Assembly: GCA_030682715.1 (NCBI GenBank)
Contig: JAUXNQ010000024.1
Location: 62,001-126,000, forward strand
Reading direction: 5' to 3'
Source of the DNA: Methylotenera sp.
GTDB taxonomy: Bacteria; Pseudomonadota; Gammaproteobacteria; Burkholderiales; Methylophilaceae
Length of the DNA: 64,000 bases
Shown: in pieces, positions 56,190 to 64,000 of the stretch
Numbering within the stretch: the first letter of the stretch is position 1
Layout: each line of letters opens with the position of its first letter
Notes under the pieces: model-generated
The model's input: the letters and a program-made list of their open reading frames with translations, nothing else
The model's database searches: none
Told to the model about the DNA's origin: nothing
Position numbers and translations under genes: made by a program

Positions 56190-56305
56190 GTCAGTCCTAA
56201 ATATACTATACTATCCACTCGATTAATCTCAGGAACAACTTGGCGAGAAGTACACCACAAATTAACTAAGCAACTGTTTATAAACAATAAACCACAGGTC
56301 AAACC

Positions 56306-56373
56306 GGCGTAGAAATGGAAGCACTAACCGCAGTGAGCGCTTGCTTACTCACCATTTACGATATGTGCAAAGC
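56306..56373 (+). repeat. attR: right 68-bp direct repeat
   Basis: Perfect copy of 49723-49790, marking the right end of the island and the start of the displaced moaC end. Confidence 0.9.
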
Positions 56374-56458
56374 GGTGGATCGTGGGATGACAATCTCAGA
56401 GATTAAGCTACTAGAAAAACACGGTGGGAAATCTGGTGATTGGGTGGCAAACAATTAG
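56306..56458 (+). pseudogene. moaC: Displaced 3' fragment of moaC
   Basis: Fifty codons plus a stop, encoding [20 protein letters not shown] and on to [13 protein letters not shown]. The first 68 bases are identical to the active moaC; the rest differs at many third positions and ends differently. It has no start signal. It is most simply the original chromosomal end of moaC, cut off by the island. Confidence 0.88.
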
Positions 56459-56519
56459 CCTATTACTATCTCAGTATATTTTTCGCATGATTACATATTG
56501 ATAGCAGACCAATATGTAA

Positions 56520-59126
56520 TCACAGCGCTAAGCCACTGATGACTAGTTTTTCAAAACTCGCAACATCAGTCGGCCTGCTAAAGTAATAACCTTGGAAATA
56601 ATCACAGCCAAAACTTCTTAACAGCTCGTATTGCTCAACTTGCTCAACACCTTCCGCGACAATATCGCAATGAATGGTTTTACCAACGGCAAGTATCATT
56701 TGAATAATCGCCGCATCATTTGAATCTGTGAGTACATCATGCACAAACGACTGATCAATTTTGATTTGAGTCACTGGCAATTTCTTGAGATACACCAATG
56801 AAGAATGCCCAATCCCAAAATCATCCAGAGAGATTCTGACACCCATCTGCTTCAATACTTTCATCTTATTGATCACATCATCAATACTATCAATCACGGC
56901 TGTTTCAGTAAGCTCCAACTTAAGCTGGTCGGGATTAATAGCGGTTGTTTCTAATATTTCACGCAACTCTTTTACAAAGTTGATATATAAAAACTGCTTA
57001 GCACTAATATTAACTGACAGCTTGATTTGACTTAAGATTGGGTCTGATTCCCATATTTTTAATTGCTGGCATGCATGCGCCAACACCCAATGTCCAATTT
57101 TAATGATTTGATTCGTTTTTTCTGCAATCGGTATAAACTCAACAGGACTCACATTACCAAGCGTTGGGTGGCTCCATCGCAATAACACTTCAGCCGCAAC
57201 CACTTGCTTATCCACATTCACAATCGGCTGGTAGTTAAAATATAACTCATGATTAATAAGTGCCACTGAAAGCGCGGACTCTAATGCAAAGTTTTTTTCT
57301 ATGCTCTCTTGCGTTAATTGATCATAAAACCGATAAGTGTTACCACCACTTTCTTTAGATAAGTACATCGCCGTGTCTGCATGCCTCAAATGATCTTCAA
57401 AAGTCAGTTGATGATCATTAAACAAGGTAATGCCGATGCTGGCACTGGTAGCAAACTCAAACAAACTTAAATAATAATTTTTATTAAGCTCCGCCAAAAG
57501 TTTCTGGGCTATTTCACTCACCTGTTGATAAGCAACTGTGGCACTAGAGTCTAAATTTTCTAAAATCACCACAAACTCATCACCGCTGAGTCTCGCAACG
57601 GTGTCTCCAGCCCTCACCGTATTTTGTATTCTTTTAGCCACTTCAATCAGCAACTGATCGCCTACATCATGACCTTTAGTGTCATTGAGTGCTTTAAACT
57701 TATCTAAATCAATAAACAATAACCCACAGTAAGTGCCTACCCGTTGCGCAATTAAAATCGCATGCTGATAACGATCAATCAACAAACGTCTATTAGGCAA
57801 AGCCGTCAGCGAGTCATAATAAGCAAAATTCTCGATCTCCCGCCTAGCTTTTTTCTGTTCAGAAATATCGCGTATAAATCCAGTGACCAACCACAAATCA
57901 GCATCTTTTAAAGCAGTTAGCGTTAACTCTATCGGAAACTCACCACCATCTGCACGCATTGCAACCATTTCAATGCGTTGGTTAAAAATATGCTTCACAC
58001 CAGACTTAACATATTGCTGGTGTCCAGCCTGATGGGCAGTTCGGTATCTTTCGGGAATAATCAATTCCGACATCGGCTTCCCTAAGACGTCTTCCTTTTT
58101 ATACCCAAAAATACGCTCTGCTGCTGGATTAAACTCAACCAACAGGCCTGCTGCATCAATCGTTAAAATGGCGTCGAATGATCCATTAATCACTGCGCGT
58201 AGCTTCTTATCGTGTTTTTGTATGGTCTTAAGTGCTAAATTTCGCTCAGATTGCAAGGCAGAAATTAACAACATGGTCACCACTAATGCCACCATAAACG
58301 TCCACAGTGAGAAGACACCCTCACTGATGTTATGACTATAAAAATTACCAGTGCCCTGCGAAGTAAGCCATACAGCAATGCTGGATAAAATAATGACAAA
58401 GAAAGACCCACCGACAATACCAAAGTTCATCGAAGCCCATATGAGCATGGGCAAAATCACAAACATGGATAAAATAAATTGTTTATTTAAATCAGGCACA
58501 AAGCTCACAATAATGAGCTCAACGCATATAAATAAAATAATCCACGCCAGCAACTGATAGCACTTATTATCGCAAGAAAACGTACCTTCTCTACCGATAT
58601 TAAGCACTAAGGGCAACGCCAATAAAACGCCTAAGCTATCGCCCAGCCACCAGATAAACCAAATACTTAACAGATGATCAGCACTTGCTATCTCAGTGAC
58701 ATATAAGCTAAATATACCGCCTGTGGCACACACCAGCATGCCAAGTAGCGCCACCACAATCATTAGTAAAATATCTTTTTGCTTGTATAGGTGATGATTA
58801 AAATGAAATTTAGGTAAGAAGTATGCAACCAGAACTGGGCCCAGCGTGTTTGTAATTGCAATTAAGATGCTGGCAGAGAAGGGTAAAACTGTTAATTCAA
58901 CCAGTAATGACGCGATAAAAATAGCGGGGATGCTGATTTTTCCCCAGCGCATAATCGCCCCAACAGCAATGCCAGTGGGAAGCCAAATCAGGGTAGCTAC
59001 AGACTCTTTGTAAGGCACCATCAGCCCAAGTTTAGCTGTTACAAAATAAGCCAGTGCCACTAAAACAAAAGTCATCAACTTTGTTTTAAACGTTGATGAC
59101 CGATACTGAGTGGCAATGTTTTTCAT
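56520..59126 (-). CDS. MASE1-PAS-GGDEF-EAL cyclic di-GMP protein
   Basis: An 868-residue membrane protein for cyclic di-GMP turnover. An N-terminal MASE1 sensor with about eight membrane segments (about 1-295) is followed by PAS (about 305-430), GGDEF (about 435-600) and EAL (about 610-860). The cyclase loop is SGDEF instead of GGDEF, with an RAGD I-site before it. The EAL signature is EVLLRW, and the metal and catalytic residues in DDFGIGHSSLVYLKKL and KIDQSFV are present, so phosphodiesterase activity is likely. It starts nine bases after the trpE stop on the same strand, probably by read-through. Confidence 0.93.
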   Translation of the reverse strand: MKNIATQYRSSTFKTKLMTFVLVALAYFVTAKLGLMVPYKESVATLIWLPTGIAVGAIMRWGKISIPAIFIASLLVELTVLPFSASILIAITNTLGPVLVAYFLPKFHFNHHLYKQKDILLMIVVALLGMLVCATGGIFSLYVTEIASADHLLSIWFIWWLGDSLGVLLALPLVLNIGREGTFSCDNKCYQLLAWIILFICVELIIVSFVPDLNKQFILSMFVILPMLIWASMNFGIVGGSFFVIILSSIAVWLTSQGTGNFYSHNISEGVFSLWTFMVALVVTMLLISALQSERNLALKTIQKHDKKLRAVINGSFDAILTIDAAGLLVEFNPAAERIFGYKKEDVLGKPMSELIIPERYRTAHQAGHQQYVKSGVKHIFNQRIEMVAMRADGGEFPIELTLTALKDADLWLVTGFIRDISEQKKARREIENFAYYDSLTALPNRRLLIDRYQHAILIAQRVGTYCGLLFIDLDKFKALNDTKGHDVGDQLLIEVAKRIQNTVRAGDTVARLSGDEFVVILENLDSSATVAYQQVSEIAQKLLAELNKNYYLSLFEFATSASIGITLFNDHQLTFEDHLRHADTAMYLSKESGGNTYRFYDQLTQESIEKNFALESALSVALINHELYFNYQPIVNVDKQVVAAEVLLRWSHPTLGNVSPVEFIPIAEKTNQIIKIGHWVLAHACQQLKIWESDPILSQIKLSVNISAKQFLYINFVKELREILETTAINPDQLKLELTETAVIDSIDDVINKMKVLKQMGVRISLDDFGIGHSSLVYLKKLPVTQIKIDQSFVHDVLTDSNDAAIIQMILAVGKTIHCDIVAEGVEQVEQYELLRSFGCDYFQGYYFSRPTDVASFEKLVISGLAL

Positions 59127-59135
59127 CACATTTTC

Positions 59136-60617
59136 TTAGCTGATATCAAGTCCATCTTGAACCAGCTCTGCAGCACGTAGCACTGCCCGTGCCTTGTTCT
59201 GCGTTTCCATCCATTCACTTTCTGGAACAGAGTCAGCCACAATACCAGCGCCTGCTTGTACATAAAGCATATTATTTTTTATCACGCCAGTACGGATAGC
59301 AATCGCAACATCCATGTCGCCATTAAAGCCTAAGTAACCCACCGCGCCTGCATAAATGCCACGTTTGCTTGGCTCTAATTCATCGATAATTTCCATCGCA
59401 CGCACTTTAGGCGCACCACTGACCGTACCTGCAGGGAACGTTGCTTTAATTACGTCAATCGCATCCATTCCTGGTTTCAGTTTTCCTTCTACATTACTCA
59501 CAATATGCATGACGTGAGAGTAACGCTCTATCATCATATTGTCAGTCACCCGAACAGAACCTGTAACGGCCACTCGGCCCACATCATTGCGGCCAAGATC
59601 CATCAACTGCACATGCTCTGCACGCTCTTTAGGATCAGCCAACAACTCTTCAGCCAGTGCAACATCCTGTTCACGAGTTTTGCCGCGCGGACGTGTACCC
59701 GCAATCGGGCGTGCTGTCACCGTGCCGTTCTCAAGGCGCACTAAAATCTCAGGTGATGCTCCCACTACGTGGTGATCGCCCATGTCGTAATAGAACATAT
59801 AAGGTGATGGGTTTACGCTACGTAGTGCGCGGTAAAGTGACAATGGCGGCCCAGAAAACTGCTGTGACATACGCTGCGACAACACCACCTGCATAATATC
59901 GCCATCCAGAATGTATTGCTGAGCACGCTTAACCGCTGCTTTAAAGTTATCTTCACCAAATTCTGAAGTCGCCACAGTTTTATCTGTAGCAATAGATTTT
60001 GGAATCGTGACCGTATTTCTTAATTTTTTCACCAGGTCACTCAGGCGCTGTTTAGCTTGTTCGTAGGCGCCAGGTTCTGCTGAATCAGCATAAACAATAA
60101 AATAAAGTTTACCGCTTAAATTATCAACCACCGCCAACTGCTCAGACACCATCAATAAAACATCGGGAACATCTATCGCATCAGGTTTTACAGTATCGGC
60201 TAAGCGCTTCTCAATATAACGTACGGTTTCATAGCCAAAATAACCAGCTAAGCCACCAGTGAATCTTGGCAAGCCTTCGTAGGGTGGCGTTTTAAAGCGT
60301 GCTTGGTAACTTTTTACGAAATCTAATGGGTTTATATCTTCAACTGACTCGACTACTTTGTCGCCATCCAACACCTGTATTTTTCTGCCATAGGCAACAA
60401 TGCGTATTTTTGCAGGCAAGCCAATGATTGAATAGCGGCCAAAACGTTCGCCACCCTGCACAGACTCAAGCAAGTATGAAAATGGCTGATTCGCCAGTTT
60501 TAAATAGAGGGATAACGGGGTATCGAGATCGGCAAAGGTCTCTAGTACTAAAGGGATGCGGTTGTAGCCTTGTGCTGCCAAGGCGTTAAATTCATCTTGA
60601 TTAATCGTATTTAACAT
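59136..60617 (-). CDS. trpE: Anthranilate synthase component I
   Basis: A 493-residue chorismate-using enzyme, the first step of tryptophan synthesis; it needs a TrpG glutaminase, which is not in the window. The N-terminal part has [20 protein letters not shown] with the Ser of the Trp feedback site (LLES). The catalytic part has [38 protein letters not shown] and [18 protein letters not shown]. It follows gph after about 195 bases, in the common order rpe-gph-trpE. No trp leader peptide was recognised in the gap. Confidence 0.97.
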   Translation of the reverse strand: MLNTINQDEFNALAAQGYNRIPLVLETFADLDTPLSLYLKLANQPFSYLLESVQGGERFGRYSIIGLPAKIRIVAYGRKIQVLDGDKVVESVEDINPLDFVKSYQARFKTPPYEGLPRFTGGLAGYFGYETVRYIEKRLADTVKPDAIDVPDVLLMVSEQLAVVDNLSGKLYFIVYADSAEPGAYEQAKQRLSDLVKKLRNTVTIPKSIATDKTVATSEFGEDNFKAAVKRAQQYILDGDIMQVVLSQRMSQQFSGPPLSLYRALRSVNPSPYMFYYDMGDHHVVGASPEILVRLENGTVTARPIAGTRPRGKTREQDVALAEELLADPKERAEHVQLMDLGRNDVGRVAVTGSVRVTDNMMIERYSHVMHIVSNVEGKLKPGMDAIDVIKATFPAGTVSGAPKVRAMEIIDELEPSKRGIYAGAVGYLGFNGDMDVAIAIRTGVIKNNMLYVQAGAGIVADSVPESEWMETQNKARAVLRAAELVQDGLDIS

Positions 60618-60812
60618 AAACTTCCTAAAACTTTATCATCGTGTTCTTTAAAGTGAGGCAGCTTGATCACCTGTGAGTGACGCTGCTATATGAGTATTTA
60701 ATTAGCTTTGCCAAGAGCATCGCCAACTGAAAGACCCACTAAGAATCTGATTGTAAAAATGATCGCGTGCTACGTTCATCATATTTGAAGTTATGTATTA
60801 GCTAAGAGATTA

Positions 60813-61478
60813 CTAGGTTAATAAATTAAGTAAATCGGGTAAATCAGCAATCGTAGCATCCACCATACGCTCGTCAATTACTCTACCTTGATTATACCCA
60901 TAAGGCACAGTAACAATATAACATCCTGCGGCATGTGCTGCTACAACATCTGTTTCAGAATCGCCCACCAGCATAGCCTCAGCTTCCAGCACGTTAAACG
61001 TTTTGCAGATATGATGCAATTGCATCGGGCTAGGTTTCTTTTTCGGCAAAGTATCACCAGAAACAACCACCTCAAAAAAATCTGCCAACCCTGTCGCATC
61101 GAGCAAAGGGTGCGTGAATCTTTCGGGCTTATTCGTTACACATGCTAACTTAAAACCTTTGCCCTTTAAATGACTTAAGGTTTCTAGCACACCCTCATAC
61201 GGCTGGCTACGCGTGACGTTATTAGCATAATGCTCAAAAAATAAAGCTTGGGCATCGTTAAGTAAATCATCATCAGGTTCAACACCTGATTCACTCATCA
61301 CGCAACGCTTAATCAGCATTTGCGCACCTTCACCGATATAGCGTTCTATCTGTATTGGTGATTTATTTGGCAAATCTAACGAGCTAAGCATCTGATTTGC
61401 CGCAAAAGCAATTTCGGGCGCAGTGTTAACCAATGTGCCGTCAAGATCAAATATGACGGCTTTGACATTAAACCCCAT
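60813..61478 (-). CDS. gph: Phosphoglycolate phosphatase
   Basis: A 221-residue HAD-superfamily phosphatase that hydrolyses 2-phosphoglycolate formed by oxidative damage or oxygenase activity. HAD motif I is VIFDLDGTLVNTAPE (nucleophile Asp), motif II CVTNKP, the Lys is in KKKPSPMQL, and motif IV is MLVGDSETDVVAAHAAG. The helical cap (about 18-85) fits Gph. It follows rpe on the same strand, with a strong hairpin in between. Confidence 0.93.
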   Translation of the reverse strand: MGFNVKAVIFDLDGTLVNTAPEIAFAANQMLSSLDLPNKSPIQIERYIGEGAQMLIKRCVMSESGVEPDDDLLNDAQALFFEHYANNVTRSQPYEGVLETLSHLKGKGFKLACVTNKPERFTHPLLDATGLADFFEVVVSGDTLPKKKPSPMQLHHICKTFNVLEAEAMLVGDSETDVVAAHAAGCYIVTVPYGYNQGRVIDERMVDATIADLPDLLNLLT

Positions 61479-61531
61479 GGTGATTTACTTTAATTTACGC
61501 TGGATTAAAGACGCTGGATTAAAACACAGTC

Positions 61532-61570
61532 ATAAACCCGTCTAGTCAATCAGTCACTAGACGGGTTTAT
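61532..61570 (-). terminator. Hairpin after rpe
   Basis: A perfect 15-bp inverted repeat (ATAAACCCGTCTAGT) with a 9-base loop in the rpe-gph gap. A short T-rich stretch follows a few bases later on the minus strand. It may attenuate read-through into gph-trpE. Confidence 0.7.
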
Positions 61571-61581
61571 GTAGACTGTAT

Positions 61582-62292
61582 TTATTTTACAGTTGCCAAA
61601 GATGCACGCATTTCAGCCACAACAGTGTTGTAACGGTTTGCATCAGTGTCTTTTGGTGAGCCAAAAATTGCTGAGCCCGCAACAAACGTGTCCGCGCCAG
61701 CACGTGCAATTTCTGCAATGTTTTGTGCGTTCACGCCACCATCTACTTCAAGCCAAATTTGACGGCCAGTTTTTTCGTAGTACGCATCGATTCTAGCGCG
61801 AGCTAATTTTAGTTTTTCCAATGTTTCAGGAATAAATTTCTGACCGCCGAAACCTGGGTTCACTGACATCAGTAGAATCATATCTACTTTGTCCATCACG
61901 TGATCAAGATAGCTTAATGAAGTAGCAGGGTTAAACACCAAACCAGATTTACAGCCTAAATCACGCACCATCGCCAAGCTACGGTCAATATGCTCTGAAG
62001 CTTCAGGGTGAAAAGTAATGATGTTTGCACCAGCTTTTGCAAAGTCAGGAATAATACGGTCAACAGGTTTAACCATTAAATGCACGTCAATCAACGCGCC
62101 TACTTTTTTTGCAGTTTCGCGAATGGCATCACAAACCAATGGGCCAATGGTTAAGTTAGGCACATAGTGGTTGTCCATTACATCAAAATGCACGATGTCT
62201 GTGCCTGAAGTAATCACGTCATCAATCTCTTGACCAAGTTTGGCAAAGTTCGCAGAAAGAATACTTGGGGCAATTCTAAAAGTTTTATCCAT
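61582..62292 (-). CDS. rpe: Ribulose-phosphate 3-epimerase
   Basis: A TIM-barrel epimerase interconverting ribulose 5-phosphate and xylulose 5-phosphate; important for pentose recycling, also in ribulose monophosphate methylotrophy. Motifs are [62 protein letters not shown] and [13 protein letters not shown] use ATG 62292; a TTG at 62307 adds five residues. It is divergent from hemA, with roughly 117 bases between the starts. Confidence 0.97.
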   Translation of the reverse strand: MDKTFRIAPSILSANFAKLGQEIDDVITSGTDIVHFDVMDNHYVPNLTIGPLVCDAIRETAKKVGALIDVHLMVKPVDRIIPDFAKAGANIITFHPEASEHIDRSLAMVRDLGCKSGLVFNPATSLSYLDHVMDKVDMILLMSVNPGFGGQKFIPETLEKLKLARARIDAYYEKTGRQIWLEVDGGVNAQNIAEIARAGADTFVAGSAIFGSPKDTDANRYNTVVAEMRASLATVK

Positions 62293-62409
62293 GGCAATAT
62301 CCGTCAAATTAAATTTATTAATCAGTTTAAAGCGTTATTTTAACCTTATTTCACACTAATAAGATGATGCTTCTTGCTTAAGATAGGCCAATCCCTCAAA
62401 ATTACACTT

Positions 62410-63654
62410 ATGCAGTTATATGTTATAGGCGTGAACCACACAACCGCCCCCATCCAAATCCGCGAGCATGTTGCTTTTAACAGCGATCATCTTGGTAGCG
62501 CCCTGCGCGATCTCACCACGCACAACGCTTCTGAAGCTGCGATTTTGTCTACCTGCAACCGCACAGAACTGTATTGCAGTACAGACAACCCGCAAAAAGC
62601 ACTGGCCTGGTTGTCGCAATATCATAAAATTGAGCAAACCGAAATCGCCCCCTACATTTACACACTGCCAGATGATGAAGCCGTTAAACATGCATTTAGA
62701 GTAGCCTCTGGTCTAGATAGCATGGTGCTAGGCGAGCCACAAATTCTTGGTCAATTTAAGCAATCGGTTAAAATTGCACAGGATGCTGGCACGTTGGGCA
62801 CGCTGTTACATAAGCTATTTCAACGCACGTTTGAAGTGGCTAAAGAAGTCCGCACCAACACAGACATTGGGGCTAATTCTATCTCTATGGCCGCTGCCGC
62901 AGTAAAGCTCTCCCAACGGATATTTGGCGACATCAGCGAGCAAAAGGTATTGTTTATCGGCGCGGGAGAAATGATTGAGCTTTGTGCAGACCATTTTGCC
63001 GCGCAAAAGCCAAAAAGCATGACCATTGCTAATCGCAGTATCGAGCGCGGCTCAAATCTAGCGCAAAAAATTAATGGCGAGGCGATTTTACTCAATGATT
63101 TGCCTGCGTATTTTGCAAACTTTGATATTGTCATCACTTCAACAGCAAGCACCTTACCAATTATCGGCTTAGGCATGGTAGAAAGCGCTATCAAAACGCG
63201 GCGCCACCGCCCGATTTTCATGGTTGACTTAGCCGTACCACGCGATATTGAACCTGAAGTTGCAGAACTGGACGACGTATTTTTATATACAGTAGATGAT
63301 TTATCACAAGTCGTTTCTGATGGGATTGAAAACAGACAAACCGCAGCGGTTGAAGCGGAAATGATTGTCGCCACGCGTGTTGAAAACTTTATGCAATGGT
63401 TTAAAAAGCGCGATGCGGTGCCGACCATCAAAGCACTGCGCGACCAAGCCGAGCATATGCGTAAATCTGAACTAGAAAAAGCGCTAAAACTGCTACAAAA
63501 AGGTGAGCATCCAGAAAAAGCCTTAGAAGCGCTTAGCGTCGCACTCACCAACAAGTTTCTACATGCGCCTAGCCATGCGTTAAACAAATCACATGGTGAT
63601 GAGCACGCAAAACTCGAAGAGATTTTAAAAAACTTATATCAAATTAAAAGTTAA
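62410..63654 (+). CDS. hemA: Glutamyl-tRNA reductase
   Basis: Reduces glutamyl-tRNA to glutamate-1-semialdehyde, the first step of C5 heme synthesis. It opens [20 protein letters not shown], has the catalytic Cys in [10 protein letters not shown], then [15 protein letters not shown], the NADPH site [12 protein letters not shown] and [14 protein letters not shown]. The 414-residue length is normal from ATG 62410; a TTG at 62374 is less likely. prfA follows, as in many bacteria, but here a long inverted repeat fills the gap. Confidence 0.97.
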   Translation: MQLYVIGVNHTTAPIQIREHVAFNSDHLGSALRDLTTHNASEAAILSTCNRTELYCSTDNPQKALAWLSQYHKIEQTEIAPYIYTLPDDEAVKHAFRVASGLDSMVLGEPQILGQFKQSVKIAQDAGTLGTLLHKLFQRTFEVAKEVRTNTDIGANSISMAAAAVKLSQRIFGDISEQKVLFIGAGEMIELCADHFAAQKPKSMTIANRSIERGSNLAQKINGEAILLNDLPAYFANFDIVITSTASTLPIIGLGMVESAIKTRRHRPIFMVDLAVPRDIEPEVAELDDVFLYTVDDLSQVVSDGIENRQTAAVEAEMIVATRVENFMQWFKKRDAVPTIKALRDQAEHMRKSELEKALKLLQKGEHPEKALEALSVALTNKFLHAPSHALNKSHGDEHAKLEEILKNLYQIKS

Positions 63655-63670
63655 GTAGTATTTAGATACT

Positions 63671-63766
63671 CCTATTCTAAATCATTCGTGTCTAGGCGAC
63701 GAAGCGAAGACAGTGCTGTAGCACGGCGAGCCGAAGACAACAACGACACGAATGATTTAGAATTGG
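63671..63766. repeat. Long inverted repeat between hemA and prfA
   Basis: Perfect 19-bp arms (ATTCTAAATCATTCGTGTC at 63674-63692 and its complement at 63745-63763), extended outwards by CC/GG after one mismatch. The 52-base interior holds GTGCT-GT-AGCAC and two copies of a CGAAGAC-type motif. No coding capacity. It resembles a dispersed intergenic repeat or MITE. Confidence 0.75.
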
Positions 63767-63797
63767 AATTAAGCAATAAAACCTTGAGAAACACATA

Positions 63798-64000
63798 ATG
63801 AAACCAAGCATGATGACTAAGCTCGCCAACTTGAGCGAGCGCCTAGATGAAATTGACCGTTTGATGAGTAGTGAAGGCATCACTAACGACATGGACAATT
63901 ATCGTAAACTAACACGTGAGCATGCCGAAATCACGCCTATCGTCGAGCAGTATCGGGCTTTTGAGCAGGCTGAGTCTGACATCAGCGAAGCGCAATCCAT
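63798..64000 (+). CDS. prfA: Peptide chain release factor 1, 5' part
   Basis: Starts at ATG 63798 and runs off the window after 67 codons ([20 protein letters not shown], then [20 protein letters not shown]). This is the N-terminal helical domain of RF1, which terminates translation at UAA and UAG. Position after hemA supports the call. The PxT and GGQ motifs lie beyond the window. Confidence 0.93.
   Translation, partial: MKPSMMTKLANLSERLDEIDRLMSSEGITNDMDNYRKLTREHAEITPIVEQYRAFEQAESDISEAQS

Larger units (their letters stand above)
49723..56373. mobile_element. Integrase-bearing genomic island inserted in moaC
   Basis: About 6.6 kb between two perfect 68-bp copies of moaC sequence (49723-49790 and 56306-56373). 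Content in order: tyrosine integrase, serine resolvase with res-like sites, unrecognised protein, XRE regulator (minus), lipoprotein, membrane protein, doubtful small ORF, HNH-like protein, umuD remnant (minus). The genes use more AGA/AGG and CTA codons than their core neighbours. No replication, packaging, conjugation or transposase gene is seen, so it is a small non-autonomous or decayed integrative element. Confidence 0.9.

Noticed and set aside
56102-56302. A 66-codon minus-strand frame ending just before the umuD remnant
   Set aside because: It runs backwards through the arm-type repeat region towards the moaC fragment, has no family resemblance, and shares only its frame with the remnant. 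Not a gene.
62820-63587. A 255-codon minus-strand open frame inside hemA
   Set aside because: Antisense shadow of a well-recognised hemA; Ser/Ala-rich composition is an artefact of the codon use on the other strand.
1-64000. CRISPR arrays, rRNA and tRNA genes
   Set aside because: No regularly spaced repeat array and no recognisable tRNA cloverleaf or rRNA segment was seen by eye on either strand.

Overview
The window looks like chromosome of a moderately AT-rich betaproteobacterium. The best guess is the order Nitrosomonadales, family Methylophilaceae (Methylotenera-like). This is inferred from betaproteobacterial families (an ECF sigma factor followed by DUF3619, DUF3106 and RDD genes; DUF3108; PP0621; a PilS/PilR-type pair) and from familiar gene orders (rpe-gph-trpE, hemA-prfA, purM divergent from perM-hda, lptF-lptG divergent from pepA-holC). 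No rRNA, tRNA or CRISPR array was recognised. Taxonomy was not tested by any search.

Layout. 1-7 kb: the end of a LysR regulator, a large PAS/GAF diguanylate cyclase, and pepN. 7-12 kb: a small Cys/His protein with a ZnuD-like TonB receptor, dgkA, yggX, a short repeat element, a PBP7-like peptidase, and a stand-alone GcvH-like protein. 12-18 kb: a protein built from 19-residue repeats, then holC and pepA, divergent from lptFG. 18-24 kb: the sigma factor operon, then a membrane histidine kinase and a sigma-54 activator, then a second copy of the short repeat. 24-32 kb: a cation antiporter, ampD, an RND efflux pair, a frameshifted DUF898 gene and an M48 protease. 32-46.7 kb: a phosphoethanolamine transferase, a methyltransferase, a dicarboxylate symporter, RsmB with a long basic tail, DUF3108, purM, perM-hda, an FAD oxidoreductase, and ahpC/ahpF. 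47-49.9 kb: soxZ, a frameshifted soxY, bepA and moaC. 56.5-64 kb: a MASE1-PAS-GGDEF-EAL protein, trpE, gph, rpe, hemA and the start of prfA.

The accessory highlight is a roughly 6.6 kb genomic island (about 49.72-56.37 kb) inserted into the 3' end of moaC. A perfect 68-bp duplication of moaC sequence marks both ends. A 17-bp arm-type repeat lies inside each end, and a tyrosine integrase sits next to the left end. Inside are a small serine resolvase preceded by a three-subsite res-like region, an unrecognised protein, an XRE regulator facing a perfect palindrome, a SHOCT-like lipoprotein, a small membrane protein, an HNH-like protein with eroded zinc ligands, and a umuD remnant whose catalytic Ser is Pro and which has no start codon. 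The left moaC now ends with the element-side 3' sequence; the displaced native 3' end remains as a fragment at 56306-56458.

Other points are two related short inverted-terminal elements (10.40 and 23.61 kb), two single-base frameshifts (DUF898 and soxY) that could be real or sequencing errors, and a long inverted repeat between hemA and prfA.
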